This document shows positions 1 to 9,962 of a DNA stretch of 55,074 nucleotides, piece after piece (positions within the stretch are counted from its first letter, which is position 1; each line of letters starts with the position of its first letter). The stretch is from Gammaproteobacteria bacterium UBA4475 (GTDB lineage: Bacteria; Pseudomonadota; Gammaproteobacteria; Pseudomonadales; Azotimanducaceae). The notes below the pieces were generated by a model, which saw only the letters and a list, made by a program, of their open reading frames with translations, was not told the origin of the DNA and did not search any database. The stretch lies in the NCBI GenBank assembly GCA_002389265.1, contig DGOD01000239.1, positions 1 to 55,074 of the forward strand, read 5' to 3'. Made by a program: the position numbers and the translations under genes.

Positions 1-25
1 ATATCTTAAAACTATATCTTAATAA

Positions 26-1426
<1,401 letters not shown>

Positions 1427-1462
1427 CTTAGCTATGCGGCCCATCGACTCGATCAATCCATC

Positions 1463-2587
1463 GTGACCTGGTTCGAGCACGCCGACATTACCTATAAACA
1501 ATTCCAGCAGCGCTACTGGCGCAAACGTCCGTGGCACGGCGAAAATTTATTCGGAAACACATTAAGTAACATTGATAACGAACTGAATAATAATAATTTA
1601 TTTTATTTAGCTGGAGATCCTCTCATCGAATCTCGAGTCATCAGTGGCGCTCCAGAAGATTATCAGCTGGAACTGGGTCCTTTCGACATCGAGAACCTGG
1701 CCAGCGGTGAAATGCTGATGATTCAGGGGCTGGAACAACACCTTGAGGTCATCAGCGATCTTTTGAGCCGCCATTTTGGGTTCCTGCCCCGCTGGCGTAT
1801 TAACGATGTTATGGCCAGTTACGGTCATAGTGGTGCCAGCTGCGGTCCTCATTTTGACCATTATGACGTCTTTCTGCTCCAGATCCGCGGCGAAAAACAC
1901 TGGCAACTGGCGCCCGGGCCCTTTACCGATGATGACCTAATAGCGGATGCAGATATCCGCTTACTGGAGACTTTCCCCACTACCGATACGCTGACTCAGC
2001 GGGCGGGAGATATCCTGTACATACCACCGGGTGTTGGCCACTATGGGGTCGCCTCAGAAGACAGCCTGACACTCTCTATTGGGCTTCGAAATCCAACCCT
2101 GGCTGAGATGATATCCAGCTTGGCAGACCAAATTACCGATGAACTGGTGGACACCCAGACCCTCGATGATCGTCTTGGTGAACCAGCCAGCGGGCTGATG
2201 CCCGATGACATCCAACAATTACAGGACAAGTTAATTCCCGAATTAACCCGCGCGGGCACTATTAGTCGCTGGTTCGGCTGCTACATGACACAGCTGCAGG
2301 AACCAGACCTGATCACCCAGGATGACAATGCGGTGATCCACTGGCCAACGGCTAAGGGCGCTTTAGTCTGTCATCTGCCAACTCGTCTTTGCCATCAGCA
2401 AGGCCCAGACTCCGGGATGATCTTCGTCAACGGCACCGCCAGCGAAGTGGACCCTGAAGTGCTTAGCTGGTTTGCCGTTTTAGAAACACTGCGTAGAATT
2501 GATCTGGCAGATATTCCTGCGGCACCAGCACACCGGTCGGTGATCGACTGGCTGTTCCAGGAGGGTGCTGTTGCACTCATCCCTTAA
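1463..2587 (+). CDS. roxA: RoxA/YcfD-like ribosomal oxygenase (JmjC-type cupin)
   Basis: Predicted 2-oxoglutarate/Fe(II) oxygenase of the YcfD/RoxA family, which in E. coli hydroxylates an arginine of ribosomal protein L16. 374 residues, the usual length. The iron-binding HxD is in GPHFDHYDVF (about residues 128-137) and the distal histidine in GVGHYGV (about 190-196), followed by the strand SIGLRNP. A C-terminal winged-helix-like dimerisation region completes the family architecture. The start is GTG at 1463; no ATG fits the conserved N-terminus, which reads WxxxxYWRKRPW. It lies 36 nt after purB and just before the GNAT fusion gene, so co-transcription is likely. The substrate (L16) is inferred from the family, not shown by sequence. 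Confidence 0.9.
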   Translation: MTWFEHADITYKQFQQRYWRKRPWHGENLFGNTLSNIDNELNNNNLFYLAGDPLIESRVISGAPEDYQLELGPFDIENLASGEMLMIQGLEQHLEVISDLLSRHFGFLPRWRINDVMASYGHSGASCGPHFDHYDVFLLQIRGEKHWQLAPGPFTDDDLIADADIRLLETFPTTDTLTQRAGDILYIPPGVGHYGVASEDSLTLSIGLRNPTLAEMISSLADQITDELVDTQTLDDRLGEPASGLMPDDIQQLQDKLIPELTRAGTISRWFGCYMTQLQEPDLITQDDNAVIHWPTAKGALVCHLPTRLCHQQGPDSGMIFVNGTASEVDPEVLSWFAVLETLRRIDLADIPAAPAHRSVIDWLFQEGAVALIP

Positions 2588-2661
2588 CCACCCAGCCACG
2601 GGTCTTGTATCGACTTATGTCGAGCAAGCATCAAATTGCTGGCCCTATCGAAGGCTTCGAT

Positions 2662-4149
2662 ATGCCAAATGATCTCCAGCTTAACCGTTACCAGATAACC
2701 CGAGTTGACTGGCTGGTGGCACAGAGCACCTTGTCAAACTTGCGCCGCCAGGTGTTCATCATTGAGCAAGGCGTGTCCCAAGAGGAAGAATGGGACGGCC
2801 AAGACGCAACCGCCCAGCACTGGCTAGCCACAGATGCTGCTGGCATCGCCATCGGTACCGCGCGCCTGCTACCAAGTGGGCAGATTGGCCGAATGGCCGT
2901 ACTTAGCGACTATCGTGGCACTGGCATCGGGGCCGCGTTACTTCAAGCGGCGGTAGACCACGCTCGACACCTGGGGTTTGCGGTGGCTTTTCTCAATGCC
3001 CAGAGCCACGCCCTGGGCTTTTATCAACGGGCCGGCTTTACGGCTGATGGCGCTGAGTTCATGGAAGCGGGCATCCCTCATTATCATATGACCCAGTCAC
3101 TGATCACCACTGAAAACCCACCTGCGCGCACAATCGAGGCACCAGATATCGCTCTGCTCGACGTTGACATCCTCGAGGCCGATTGGTCCGCTGACGGCGA
3201 AATCATTACCGCGGTTCGAGATCTGGTGCTCCGTCAAGAACTCGGCTTGCCGGTCGACAGGCTTAGTGACGATACTGACAAGACAAGCTTGCACTGGCAT
3301 GCCAAGAACCCATCGGGCGAGACCATCGGGGTCGTGCGTATGGACCTGGCGGGCAATATATCGCGCCTGGCAGTCTTGCCTGGACATCGTCACCAGGGTG
3401 CCGGTCGCGCACTTTTGGACGCCGCAGTCGCCAGAGCCACCCGTTACGGCTTGCCCGCGGCTCAATTAGCGGGCCTCCAGAACCTGGATCGCTTGTTTAC
3501 CCACAGCGGCTTTACCCCGAGTGGCGAGCCATTCATGGTTCACGGTCATTCGCATCAGATTTACCGAAAAGACCTGACGATCAACAATATAGGGCATCAG
3601 CGCCAAGAACTCAGCAGCATCAGCGCCGACGATGACGGCATTGACGGTCACACCTACAAATTGGGGCAAGACCATCAACTGCTACGACTAAAGCGGGAGG
3701 CGGAATTCCGCGAGGTTATTCTCCACATGTGCCAGCAGGCCCAGCAATCCATTCGAATCTGGTCGCCAATGCTTGATCACAAGTTATTCCACTCCGATGA
3801 ACTCAGTGACTGTATCTCGGCCCTGGCCCGCCGCAATCGCTATACCAAGATCGAGATTCTGCTGTACGACAGCCATCGTGTGGTTAAGACCGGCCACGCC
3901 CTCGTAGATATCAGCCGCAAACTGTCGTCTTCTATCAACATCAAGATCGTCGACCCGGAACTCCGCCATCTGAATGACGAATTTGTACTCGTGGATACCG
4001 AGGGCGTCATCTATCGGTCGGATTTCGAGCAGTATGAGGGCTTCGTCAACTATAGAGATATCACGGAAAACAGCCGCTTGGGTCGCCAGTTCAAGTCAGC
4101 CTGGGAAACCGGCTTGCACGACCCTAATCTGCGTCAACTGAAAATCTAG
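2662..4149 (+). CDS. Double GNAT acetyltransferase fused to a DUF7931-like C-terminal domain
   Basis: Three-part protein of 495 residues. The first GNAT domain (about residues 10-150) carries an acetyl-CoA loop YRGTGIGAALL near residue 87. The second (about 170-310) carries HRHQGAGRALL near residue 240. The last 150 residues ('AEFREVILHMCQQA' onward) match what I recall of DUF7931, a phospholipase-D-like fold found with acetyltransferases in pseudomonads; no HKD motif is visible, so it is unlikely to be an active PLD. I chose ATG 2662 because GAAGG lies 8 nt upstream and the residues after it lead straight into the first GNAT strand. A TTG at 2605 and an ATG at 2617 are in-frame alternatives without good ribosome sites. 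Substrate unknown. Confidence 0.85.
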   Translation: MPNDLQLNRYQITRVDWLVAQSTLSNLRRQVFIIEQGVSQEEEWDGQDATAQHWLATDAAGIAIGTARLLPSGQIGRMAVLSDYRGTGIGAALLQAAVDHARHLGFAVAFLNAQSHALGFYQRAGFTADGAEFMEAGIPHYHMTQSLITTENPPARTIEAPDIALLDVDILEADWSADGEIITAVRDLVLRQELGLPVDRLSDDTDKTSLHWHAKNPSGETIGVVRMDLAGNISRLAVLPGHRHQGAGRALLDAAVARATRYGLPAAQLAGLQNLDRLFTHSGFTPSGEPFMVHGHSHQIYRKDLTINNIGHQRQELSSISADDDGIDGHTYKLGQDHQLLRLKREAEFREVILHMCQQAQQSIRIWSPMLDHKLFHSDELSDCISALARRNRYTKIEILLYDSHRVVKTGHALVDISRKLSSSINIKIVDPELRHLNDEFVLVDTEGVIYRSDFEQYEGFVNYRDITENSRLGRQFKSAWETGLHDPNLRQLKI

Positions 4150-4156
4150 CTGCAGC

Positions 4157-4645
4157 TCAATCGGGCATCGATAGGGCTTCGACCGAGACCAAAACACCAT
4201 TGTTGTCGGCATAGAGATACTCCCCAGGAATACACTCGATGCCTCCAAACGTGACTCGCTCATTCAGCAACCCAATATCGCGCTTGACACTTTTCATAGG
4301 ATGACACGCCAGAGCCTGAACACCCAGATCAATTAGACCAATAATATCTACATCACGAATGCAGCCATTGATCACGATCCCCTGCCAATGGTTCTCAAAG
4401 GCTTTCTGCGCGAGGTTGTCCCCCAGCAAACCGCAACGCAGGCTACCGCCTCCATCGACGACCAATACCTTGCCATGCCCCGGCAGAGCCACCTGCTGGG
4501 CCACCAGGGAATTGTCTTCATGGCATTTGATCGTGACGATCTGACCCCCAAATGCTCGGCGGCCGCCAAAGTTTTGAAAGATCGGCGTAGCTACCCGCAC
4601 GAGATCCGGGTAAGCATCGCAAAGGTCGGGTAATACAATGTCCAT
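4157..4645 (-). CDS. rraA: RraA-family protein (RNase E regulator / HMG aldolase fold)
   Basis: 162 residues from the chosen start, matching the usual 161-residue RraA. The N-terminus [13 protein letters not shown] and the [14 protein letters not shown] stretch are typical. The family's active-site-like motif GCIRDVD is at about residues 97-103, so the 4-hydroxy-4-methyl-2-oxoglutarate aldolase or oxaloacetate decarboxylase activity known for relatives cannot be excluded. In E. coli the protein binds RNase E and dampens mRNA turnover. The start at 4645 is preceded on its strand by GGAGAG at good spacing; a longer frame reaches 4717 but adds residues that do not look conserved. It ends 7 nt from the convergent GNAT gene. 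Confidence 0.88.
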   Translation of the reverse strand: MDIVLPDLCDAYPDLVRVATPIFQNFGGRRAFGGQIVTIKCHEDNSLVAQQVALPGHGKVLVVDGGGSLRCGLLGDNLAQKAFENHWQGIVINGCIRDVDIIGLIDLGVQALACHPMKSVKRDIGLLNERVTFGGIECIPGEYLYADNNGVLVSVEALSMPD

Positions 4646-4764
4646 GTCACTCTCCGTCGCTATCAAAAGGTCATTAAGCCGGTCAAGCCCACCGCCTGTA
4701 GGGAAGATAATTTTCACACCGGGGGAAAGCCGCTAGACTCAATCTAAACTCACTTAATACCGTC

Positions 4765-5484
4765 ATGAAACCTATGCCGTTGCATCCATCTCCACTCGCC
4801 AGCGCCCCGCTTAAATCAGCGGTATTACAGCAGCTTGCCTGGCTTTTTTGGGGTCTGTGCCTGGTCCTTGCCACACTGCCAGTCGCAGCTGACGTTTACA
4901 TCTACCGTGGTCCTGACGGCGAGCGCCTATTGTCAGACAAGCCGGTTTTGGCCTCAGCGCATCAATATACCTTAGTTCGCCATCGTCGCACCCTGAAGAA
5001 CGCTGGCCACATTCTCGCCAATCGCCAGGTAAAAGCCGAGCGTCGAGGCAGCAGTGCAGCAGACTATCGCAACTTTATTGAGGACGCCAGTCAGCAATAC
5101 CAGATTGATCCGTTGCTCGTCGAAGCGGTGATCCAAATCGAATCAGGCTTCAACCCGAATGCGGTATCCCGTAAAGGCGCCACCGGTCTGATGCAATTAA
5201 TGAAAGACACCGCGTCCCAATATCAAGTCAGCGATCGGTTTGATCCCCATAAAAACATTGGTGCCGGCGTTCAGCACCTGCGCTATCTGATGGACCGTTA
5301 CAGCGGCCAGATCCCGCTGGTATTGGCCGCCTACAATGCGGGTGCCGGTAACGTTGATAAGTATCACGGTATCCCGCCGTTCCCTGAAACTCGCCGCTAC
5401 GTCAAGAAAGTGCTTGAACATCAGGCTCAACTACAGACCACAAACCTGAATAGTCTTGGCATCGTCAGCGCTAGCGGTCGATGA
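4765..5484 (+). CDS. DUF4124 / SLT-type lytic transglycosylase
   Basis: Predicted exported murein hydrolase of 239 residues. A basic N-terminus and hydrophobic stretch (about residues 20-40, ending VAADVYIY) form a signal peptide. Then comes a short DUF4124 region (YIYRGPDGERLLSDKP). From residue 100 there is an SLT goose-lysozyme-like domain with catalytic glutamate in IQIESGFNP, the GLMQLM motif and AAYNAG. These enzymes cleave the MurNAc-GlcNAc bond to give 1,6-anhydro ends. The gene stands alone between rraA (divergent) and the Lrp-type regulator (convergent); its TGA directly abuts the regulator's stop codon. The only unclear point is membrane anchoring, as no lipobox is seen. Confidence 0.9.
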   Translation: MKPMPLHPSPLASAPLKSAVLQQLAWLFWGLCLVLATLPVAADVYIYRGPDGERLLSDKPVLASAHQYTLVRHRRTLKNAGHILANRQVKAERRGSSAADYRNFIEDASQQYQIDPLLVEAVIQIESGFNPNAVSRKGATGLMQLMKDTASQYQVSDRFDPHKNIGAGVQHLRYLMDRYSGQIPLVLAAYNAGAGNVDKYHGIPPFPETRRYVKKVLEHQAQLQTTNLNSLGIVSASGR

Positions 5485-5922
5485 TCAACGGCGGAATTTG
5501 GTTTCCAATATCAGCGATGAATTTGTTCGCTCAACCCCCTGCAAATTACCGATCAAGTCCAGCACCTGACTAATTTCAGCCGTTGAACCGGCCGCGATCT
5601 CCGCCATCAGGTCATAATCACCACTCACCGCATACAGGGCGTTGACCTGCGGGATATTGCGTAGTTCCAGGTGAGTACGACCTGTCAGCTTCTGATTGAC
5701 CGTGATCAGCACATGGGCTGAGACCTGCTGATCAGCATATTCTGCGCCAAACAACACCGTATATCCCTGGATCGTACCCAAGGCCTCAAGGCGTTTGATT
5801 CGACTATTGATGGTAGACCGCGAGACCCCCAGCTTGCGAGCGATCTCCGAGGTGCTACTGCGGGCATTGTCACGCAGGCTGGCTATCAATTGCTGATCGA
5901 GATATTTCACTAATTTGCTCAT
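5485..5922 (-). CDS. Lrp/AsnC-family transcriptional regulator
   Basis: 145 residues: an N-terminal helix-turn-helix (SEIARKLGVSRSTINSRIKR, about residues 23-42) and a C-terminal RAM/ligand-binding domain with the usual 'AVSGDYDLMAEI' pattern. These proteins bind small molecules, often amino acids, through the RAM domain. It is transcribed away from the lysine 6-dehydrogenase gene, and by position it most likely senses lysine or a product and controls the divergent catabolic pair. The start at 5922 gives the typical short N-terminus (MSKLVKYLDQQL). An upstream in-frame ATG at 5964 would add 14 residues; neither has a strong ribosome site. Ligand and target are inference from position. Confidence 0.9.
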   Translation of the reverse strand: MSKLVKYLDQQLIASLRDNARSSTSEIARKLGVSRSTINSRIKRLEALGTIQGYTVLFGAEYADQQVSAHVLITVNQKLTGRTHLELRNIPQVNALYAVSGDYDLMAEIAAGSTAEISQVLDLIGNLQGVERTNSSLILETKFRR

Positions 5923-6044
5923 AGATGTCGTGATTCTGCTCTGTATTGTAGACAATAACGGCATTTTATCTATTCATTCTGCACAACATCTTCGTGAAAC
6001 TAGCTGAGTACCCAATATGCGTACGACCCGCCTAGGAGCACTGT

Positions 6045-7157
6045 ATGACCCAGCCAACCCCAATCGCCATCATCGGCGCCGGCAAGATCGGTGAAACGAT
6101 CGTTGATTTACTGCTCGAAACCGGCGACTACAGTATCACCTTGATCGACGCCTCGGCCGAGACACTGCATCAGTTTAAGGACCATCCCTTGCTCAAAATC
6201 GTCCAGCAGGATGTGAAAGACGTTGCTATGCTCGAAAAATGTATGGCGGGGCATTTTGCCGTTCTGAGCTCGACGCCATTTTTCCTGACGAAAGTGATTG
6301 CCCAGGCAGCACTGACCGTCGGCTGCCACTATCTTGATCTGACAGAGGACGTGGATAGCACCGACTTTGTTCGAGAAATCGCCAAAACTGCCAAATCAGC
6401 CTTTATTCCACAATGCGGCCTCGCACCAGGATTTATCTCCATCGTCACCCAACACATTGCCAATGGCTTCGATGAACTGGACTCAATCCGCATGTGTGTC
6501 GGTGCCCTACCCCTGTATCCATCGAATTCTCTTAACTACAATTTGACTTGGAGTACGGACGGTGTCATCAACGAGTATTGTGAACCCTGCATCTGTATTG
6601 AGGATGGCAAGGCGATACACGCAGCCGCATTGGAGAACCTGCAACATTTTTCTATGGATGGCATTAATTATGAAACCTTCAATACCTCTGGCGGGATCGG
6701 CTCACTGGCAGAGTCTATGGCGGGCAAGGTCAAAAGCCTGAGTTATCAGACCATTCGTTACCCCGGTCACCGCGATATCATGAAAACCCTGCTCCACGAC
6801 CTGCGGCTCAAAGAGCGTCGAGACCTGCTCAAGGAGGTGCTGGAGAATGCCGTTCCGGCCACCCTGCAAGATGTTGTCCTGATTTTCGTGACCGTCAGCG
6901 GTAAGAAAAACCACCATCTCATTCAGGAAACCTATGCCAACAAAATCTACAGCCAGCAGATCAAAGGCGTGCAACGCAGTGCCATTCAAGTCACCACGGC
7001 CTCCAGTCTCTGTGCCGTGCTCGATCTGCTCCACAACGGTCAGATTCCAACCCAAGGTTTCGTCATTCAGGAAGAGATTGATTTGGATCTGTTTCTAGGC
7101 AATCGATTTGGTCGTGTTTACGCGATTCAGACACCTGCCAAAGGCTGCTCACACTAA
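6045..7157 (+). CDS. Lysine 6-dehydrogenase (saccharopine-dehydrogenase-like)
   Basis: 370-residue NAD(P)-dependent oxidoreductase. The Rossmann motif IIGAGKIGETIVDLL is at residues 9-23. The central and C-terminal parts follow the pattern I remember for Geobacillus and Ruegeria LysDH (GLAPGFISI, NTSGGIGSL, QTIRYPGHRD). The enzyme oxidises the epsilon-amino group of L-lysine to give 2-aminoadipate 6-semialdehyde (in equilibrium with piperideine-6-carboxylate) and ammonia, without saccharopine. AGGAG lies a few bases before the ATG. It is followed after 15 nt by an ALDH7-type dehydrogenase that would oxidise exactly this semialdehyde, which strengthens the call. Lysine rather than another omega-amino acid as substrate is inferred. 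Confidence 0.83.
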   Translation: MTQPTPIAIIGAGKIGETIVDLLLETGDYSITLIDASAETLHQFKDHPLLKIVQQDVKDVAMLEKCMAGHFAVLSSTPFFLTKVIAQAALTVGCHYLDLTEDVDSTDFVREIAKTAKSAFIPQCGLAPGFISIVTQHIANGFDELDSIRMCVGALPLYPSNSLNYNLTWSTDGVINEYCEPCICIEDGKAIHAAALENLQHFSMDGINYETFNTSGGIGSLAESMAGKVKSLSYQTIRYPGHRDIMKTLLHDLRLKERRDLLKEVLENAVPATLQDVVLIFVTVSGKKNHHLIQETYANKIYSQQIKGVQRSAIQVTTASSLCAVLDLLHNGQIPTQGFVIQEEIDLDLFLGNRFGRVYAIQTPAKGCSH

Positions 7158-7172
7158 AATGACCAGGAGTTA

Positions 7173-8690
7173 ATGATGGAAATCCAAACCGCGATAGCCC
7201 ATACACTAACAGCCATTGGCGTGGCACCGACGCGCTACACCCAAGGTGACCTGGCCGTCACAAGTCCTGTGGATGGTCGGGTTGTAGCCCAGGTTCACAC
7301 CACCCCCGTAGCCGAGGTAGACACCATTATCGATCAAGCCAGCAAGGCGTTTCAGGCCTGGCGCCAGATTCCCGCGCCTCGCCGAGGCGAATTGATTCGT
7401 CTGCTGGGCCATCACTTGCGCTTACAAAAGGACAACCTAGGTCGGCTAGTCAGCCTTGAATCAGGCAAGTTGCTCCAAGAGGGGTTAGGCGAAGTTCAGG
7501 AGATGATCGACATCTGTGATTTCGCGGTTGGCCTGTCTCGCCAGCTCTATGGTTTGACCATCGCATCGGAACGACCGGAGCATAAAATGCAGGAAAACTG
7601 GCATCCGCTAGGGCCGGTTATGGTCATCTCGGCATTCAACTTTCCAGTCGCGGTCTGGTCCTGGAATACGACACTGGCGATTGTCTGCGGCAATAGTGTT
7701 ATCTGGAAGCCGTCGGAAAAGACCCCGCTAACAGCCCTTGCCTGCCAAGCTATCTTCAGTGCGGCAATGGCTGAATTTGGTGATGCACCTGAAAACCTGA
7801 GCCAGCTGCTCATTGGCGATGCCAGTATTGCCAGCCAAGCATTGGATGATCCTCGAATACCTTTGATCAGCGCCACAGGCAGCTCTGCCATGGGTCGCGC
7901 CGTGGCGCCCAGAGTAGCTGCTCGTCTTGGTCGCACGATTCTCGAATTGGGTGGTAACAATGCCATCATTGTCTGCCCGAGCGCAGACCTTGACATGGCG
8001 GTACGCGCCATCGTATTCGGGGCTGTGGGCACGGCAGGACAACGTTGCACATCCACTCGACGGCTGTTTGTTGAGGAGTCCATCCATGCCGAATTGTGCC
8101 AGCGACTACAAACGGCCTATGCCTCCGTCGCGGTTGGCAACCCCCTGGAAGCGGGCACGCTGGTAGGGCCGCTGATCGATCAACAGGCCTTTGAGCAGAT
8201 GCAAGCTGCGCTGCAGACCGCCGCCGCTACTGGCGCCAAAATCACCGGCGGTGACCGCGTGGCCGTCGCCGGCCTCGAAGCCGCTTTCTATGTGCGACCG
8301 GCACTGGTCGCCATGCCGACCACAGAAGCCAACGTCAGCGTCGAAACCTTCGCGCCGATATTGTATGTCTTCAGCTACAAGACATTGACTGCGGCAATCG
8401 CTGCCAACAATGCGGTTCCCCAAGGTTTGTCTTCTGCTATCTTCACTAATGACGTCCGCGAGGCCGAGCTTTTTACTTCAGCCACTGGCAGTGATTGTGG
8501 CATCGCCAACGTCAATATCGGCACCAGCGGCGCAGAGATCGGCGGCGCATTCGGCGGCGAGAAAGACACAGGTGGTGGCCGCGAATCTGGTTCGGATGCC
8601 TGGAAAGGCTATATGCGCCGCAGCACCAATACGATCAACTATTCGTCCGAGCTGCCCCTGGCCCAGGGGATCAAATTCGACCTGGCATAA
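7173..8690 (+). CDS. amaB: Aldehyde dehydrogenase, ALDH7/antiquitin type (2-aminoadipate semialdehyde dehydrogenase)
   Basis: 505 residues, the length of the ALDH7 (antiquitin/AmaB) family. The cofactor-site motif VIWKPSEKTPL is near residue 175, the general-base glutamate in LELGGNNAI near 260 and the catalytic cysteine in GTAGQRCTSTRR near 295. The C-terminal GGAFGGEKDTGGGRESGSD is characteristic of ALDH7. Expected reaction: 2-aminoadipate 6-semialdehyde to 2-aminoadipate with NAD(P). Two adjacent ATGs (7173, 7176) follow CAGGAGT. It sits 15 nt after lysine 6-dehydrogenase, so the two probably form a two-step operon controlled by the divergent Lrp-type regulator. Confidence 0.88.
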   Translation: MMEIQTAIAHTLTAIGVAPTRYTQGDLAVTSPVDGRVVAQVHTTPVAEVDTIIDQASKAFQAWRQIPAPRRGELIRLLGHHLRLQKDNLGRLVSLESGKLLQEGLGEVQEMIDICDFAVGLSRQLYGLTIASERPEHKMQENWHPLGPVMVISAFNFPVAVWSWNTTLAIVCGNSVIWKPSEKTPLTALACQAIFSAAMAEFGDAPENLSQLLIGDASIASQALDDPRIPLISATGSSAMGRAVAPRVAARLGRTILELGGNNAIIVCPSADLDMAVRAIVFGAVGTAGQRCTSTRRLFVEESIHAELCQRLQTAYASVAVGNPLEAGTLVGPLIDQQAFEQMQAALQTAAATGAKITGGDRVAVAGLEAAFYVRPALVAMPTTEANVSVETFAPILYVFSYKTLTAAIAANNAVPQGLSSAIFTNDVREAELFTSATGSDCGIANVNIGTSGAEIGGAFGGEKDTGGGRESGSDAWKGYMRRSTNTINYSSELPLAQGIKFDLA

Positions 8691-8717
8691 GCGCGGTTCA
8701 GGCCCTCACGCTCTGAT

Positions 8718-8757
8718 AAAAAAACGGCGGGCAGATTCATGAAGATTCTGCCCGCCG
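8718..8757 (-). terminator. Intrinsic terminator of prpC
   Basis: Perfect 11-bp GC-rich stem (8725-8735 pairs with 8747-8757) around an 11-nt loop. Read on the minus strand it is followed by seven T (A-run at 8718-8724). It lies directly after the prpC stop codon. The plus strand lacks a T-run after the stem, so it probably serves prpB-prpC and not the aldehyde dehydrogenase gene arriving from the other side. Confidence 0.9.
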
Positions 8758-8785
8758 CTTAGTTTACTGCTTGCACGAAAACGCT

Positions 8786-9913
8786 TTAGCCGCGTTGATC
8801 GATACTCGTATAAGCTCTGTTTTCTGGCCCAATATAATCTGCACTGGGGCGGATCAAGCGATTGTTGGAACGCTGTTCCATTACATGAGCAGCCCAGCCG
8901 GTAACTCGGGACATCACAAAGATAGGGGTAAATATCTTGGTTGGAATGCCCATATAGTTATACGCCGAGGCGTGGAAAAAATCCGCATTCGGAAACAGCT
9001 TTTTCTCGTCCCACATGGTCTTGGCAACCGCCACTGAAATATCAAACAAGGTCGTGTCGCCAGCTTCATCAGCGAGCTTACGCGCCCATTCCTTAATAAT
9101 ATCGTTACGAGGATCGTGGGTGCGATAGATCGCATGACCAAAGCCCATGATAGTTGCTTTACTCTCAAGCATAGCCAGGATACCCGTTACAGCTTCTTCC
9201 GGTGTCTTGAACTTCTCGATCAGCTCCATCGCCGCTTCATTCGCACCGCCATGGAGTGGGCCACGCAGAGTTCCGATGGCGGCAGTCACGCAGGAATACA
9301 TATCCGACAGGGTTGCGGCACAGACTCTTGAAGCAAATGTGCTGGCATTAAATTCATGTTCTGCATACAGAATCAGCGAACAGTTCATCACTTGGCGATG
9401 CATCTCAGAGGGCGTATCGCCACGCAGCATCTTTAAAAAGTGACCGCCAATACTGGCTTCACCGGTATCCGTGTCGATCCGCACACCGTCGTGGGTGAAG
9501 CGATACCAGTAACAGATAATGGCTGGCAACGCGGCCAACAAACGGTCCGCCGCCTCTTGTTGCTCAGCGAAACTTTTCTCGGGTTCCAGATTGCCTAGCA
9601 TGGAACAACCGGTTCGCATCACATCCATGGGATGAGTGTCTTTCGGAATCAACTCCAGCACGGCCTTCAAGTTGTCAGGCAAGCCACGCATCGCGGTTAA
9701 CTTATTGATATAGGCAGCCAGCTGCGCCTTCGATGGTAACTCGCCATACAACAACATGTAGGCGACTTCCTCGAATTGTGCATTCGCCGCTAAGTCATCG
9801 ATACCATAACCTCGGTAAGTTAAGCCTGAGCCTTCCTTGCCGACCGTACACAGGGCCGTTTCGCCTGCAGACTGACCCCGTAAGCCTGCGCCTCCCAGTT
9901 TTTTCTCAACCAT
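8786..9913 (-). CDS. prpC: 2-methylcitrate synthase
   Basis: 375-residue citrate-synthase-superfamily enzyme of the short PrpC type, joining propionyl-CoA and oxaloacetate to 2-methylcitrate. The three catalytic positions are visible: PLHGGANEAAM, GFGHAIYRTHDPRN and PNADFFHASAY. The N-terminus GGAGLRGQSAGETALCTVGKEG is typical of PrpC and not of the long GltA. It is the second gene after prpB with a 49-nt gap, and a strong terminator follows. prpD, acnD, prpF and a PrpR regulator are not in this window. Such enzymes may also have some citrate synthase activity, but the pairing with prpB supports propionate use. Confidence 0.95.
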   Translation of the reverse strand: MVEKKLGGAGLRGQSAGETALCTVGKEGSGLTYRGYGIDDLAANAQFEEVAYMLLYGELPSKAQLAAYINKLTAMRGLPDNLKAVLELIPKDTHPMDVMRTGCSMLGNLEPEKSFAEQQEAADRLLAALPAIICYWYRFTHDGVRIDTDTGEASIGGHFLKMLRGDTPSEMHRQVMNCSLILYAEHEFNASTFASRVCAATLSDMYSCVTAAIGTLRGPLHGGANEAAMELIEKFKTPEEAVTGILAMLESKATIMGFGHAIYRTHDPRNDIIKEWARKLADEAGDTTLFDISVAVAKTMWDEKKLFPNADFFHASAYNYMGIPTKIFTPIFVMSRVTGWAAHVMEQRSNNRLIRPSADYIGPENRAYTSIDQRG

Positions 9914-9962
9914 TTGATTTTCCCCTATTCATCCGTTGATATAAAAAGATTGCAGCGAACCG

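Noticed and set aside
7547..8083. A 178-codon frame opposite the aldehyde dehydrogenase gene
   Set aside because: Antisense shadow of a strongly conserved enzyme; residue composition (Ser, Arg, Ala runs) is typical of such shadows.
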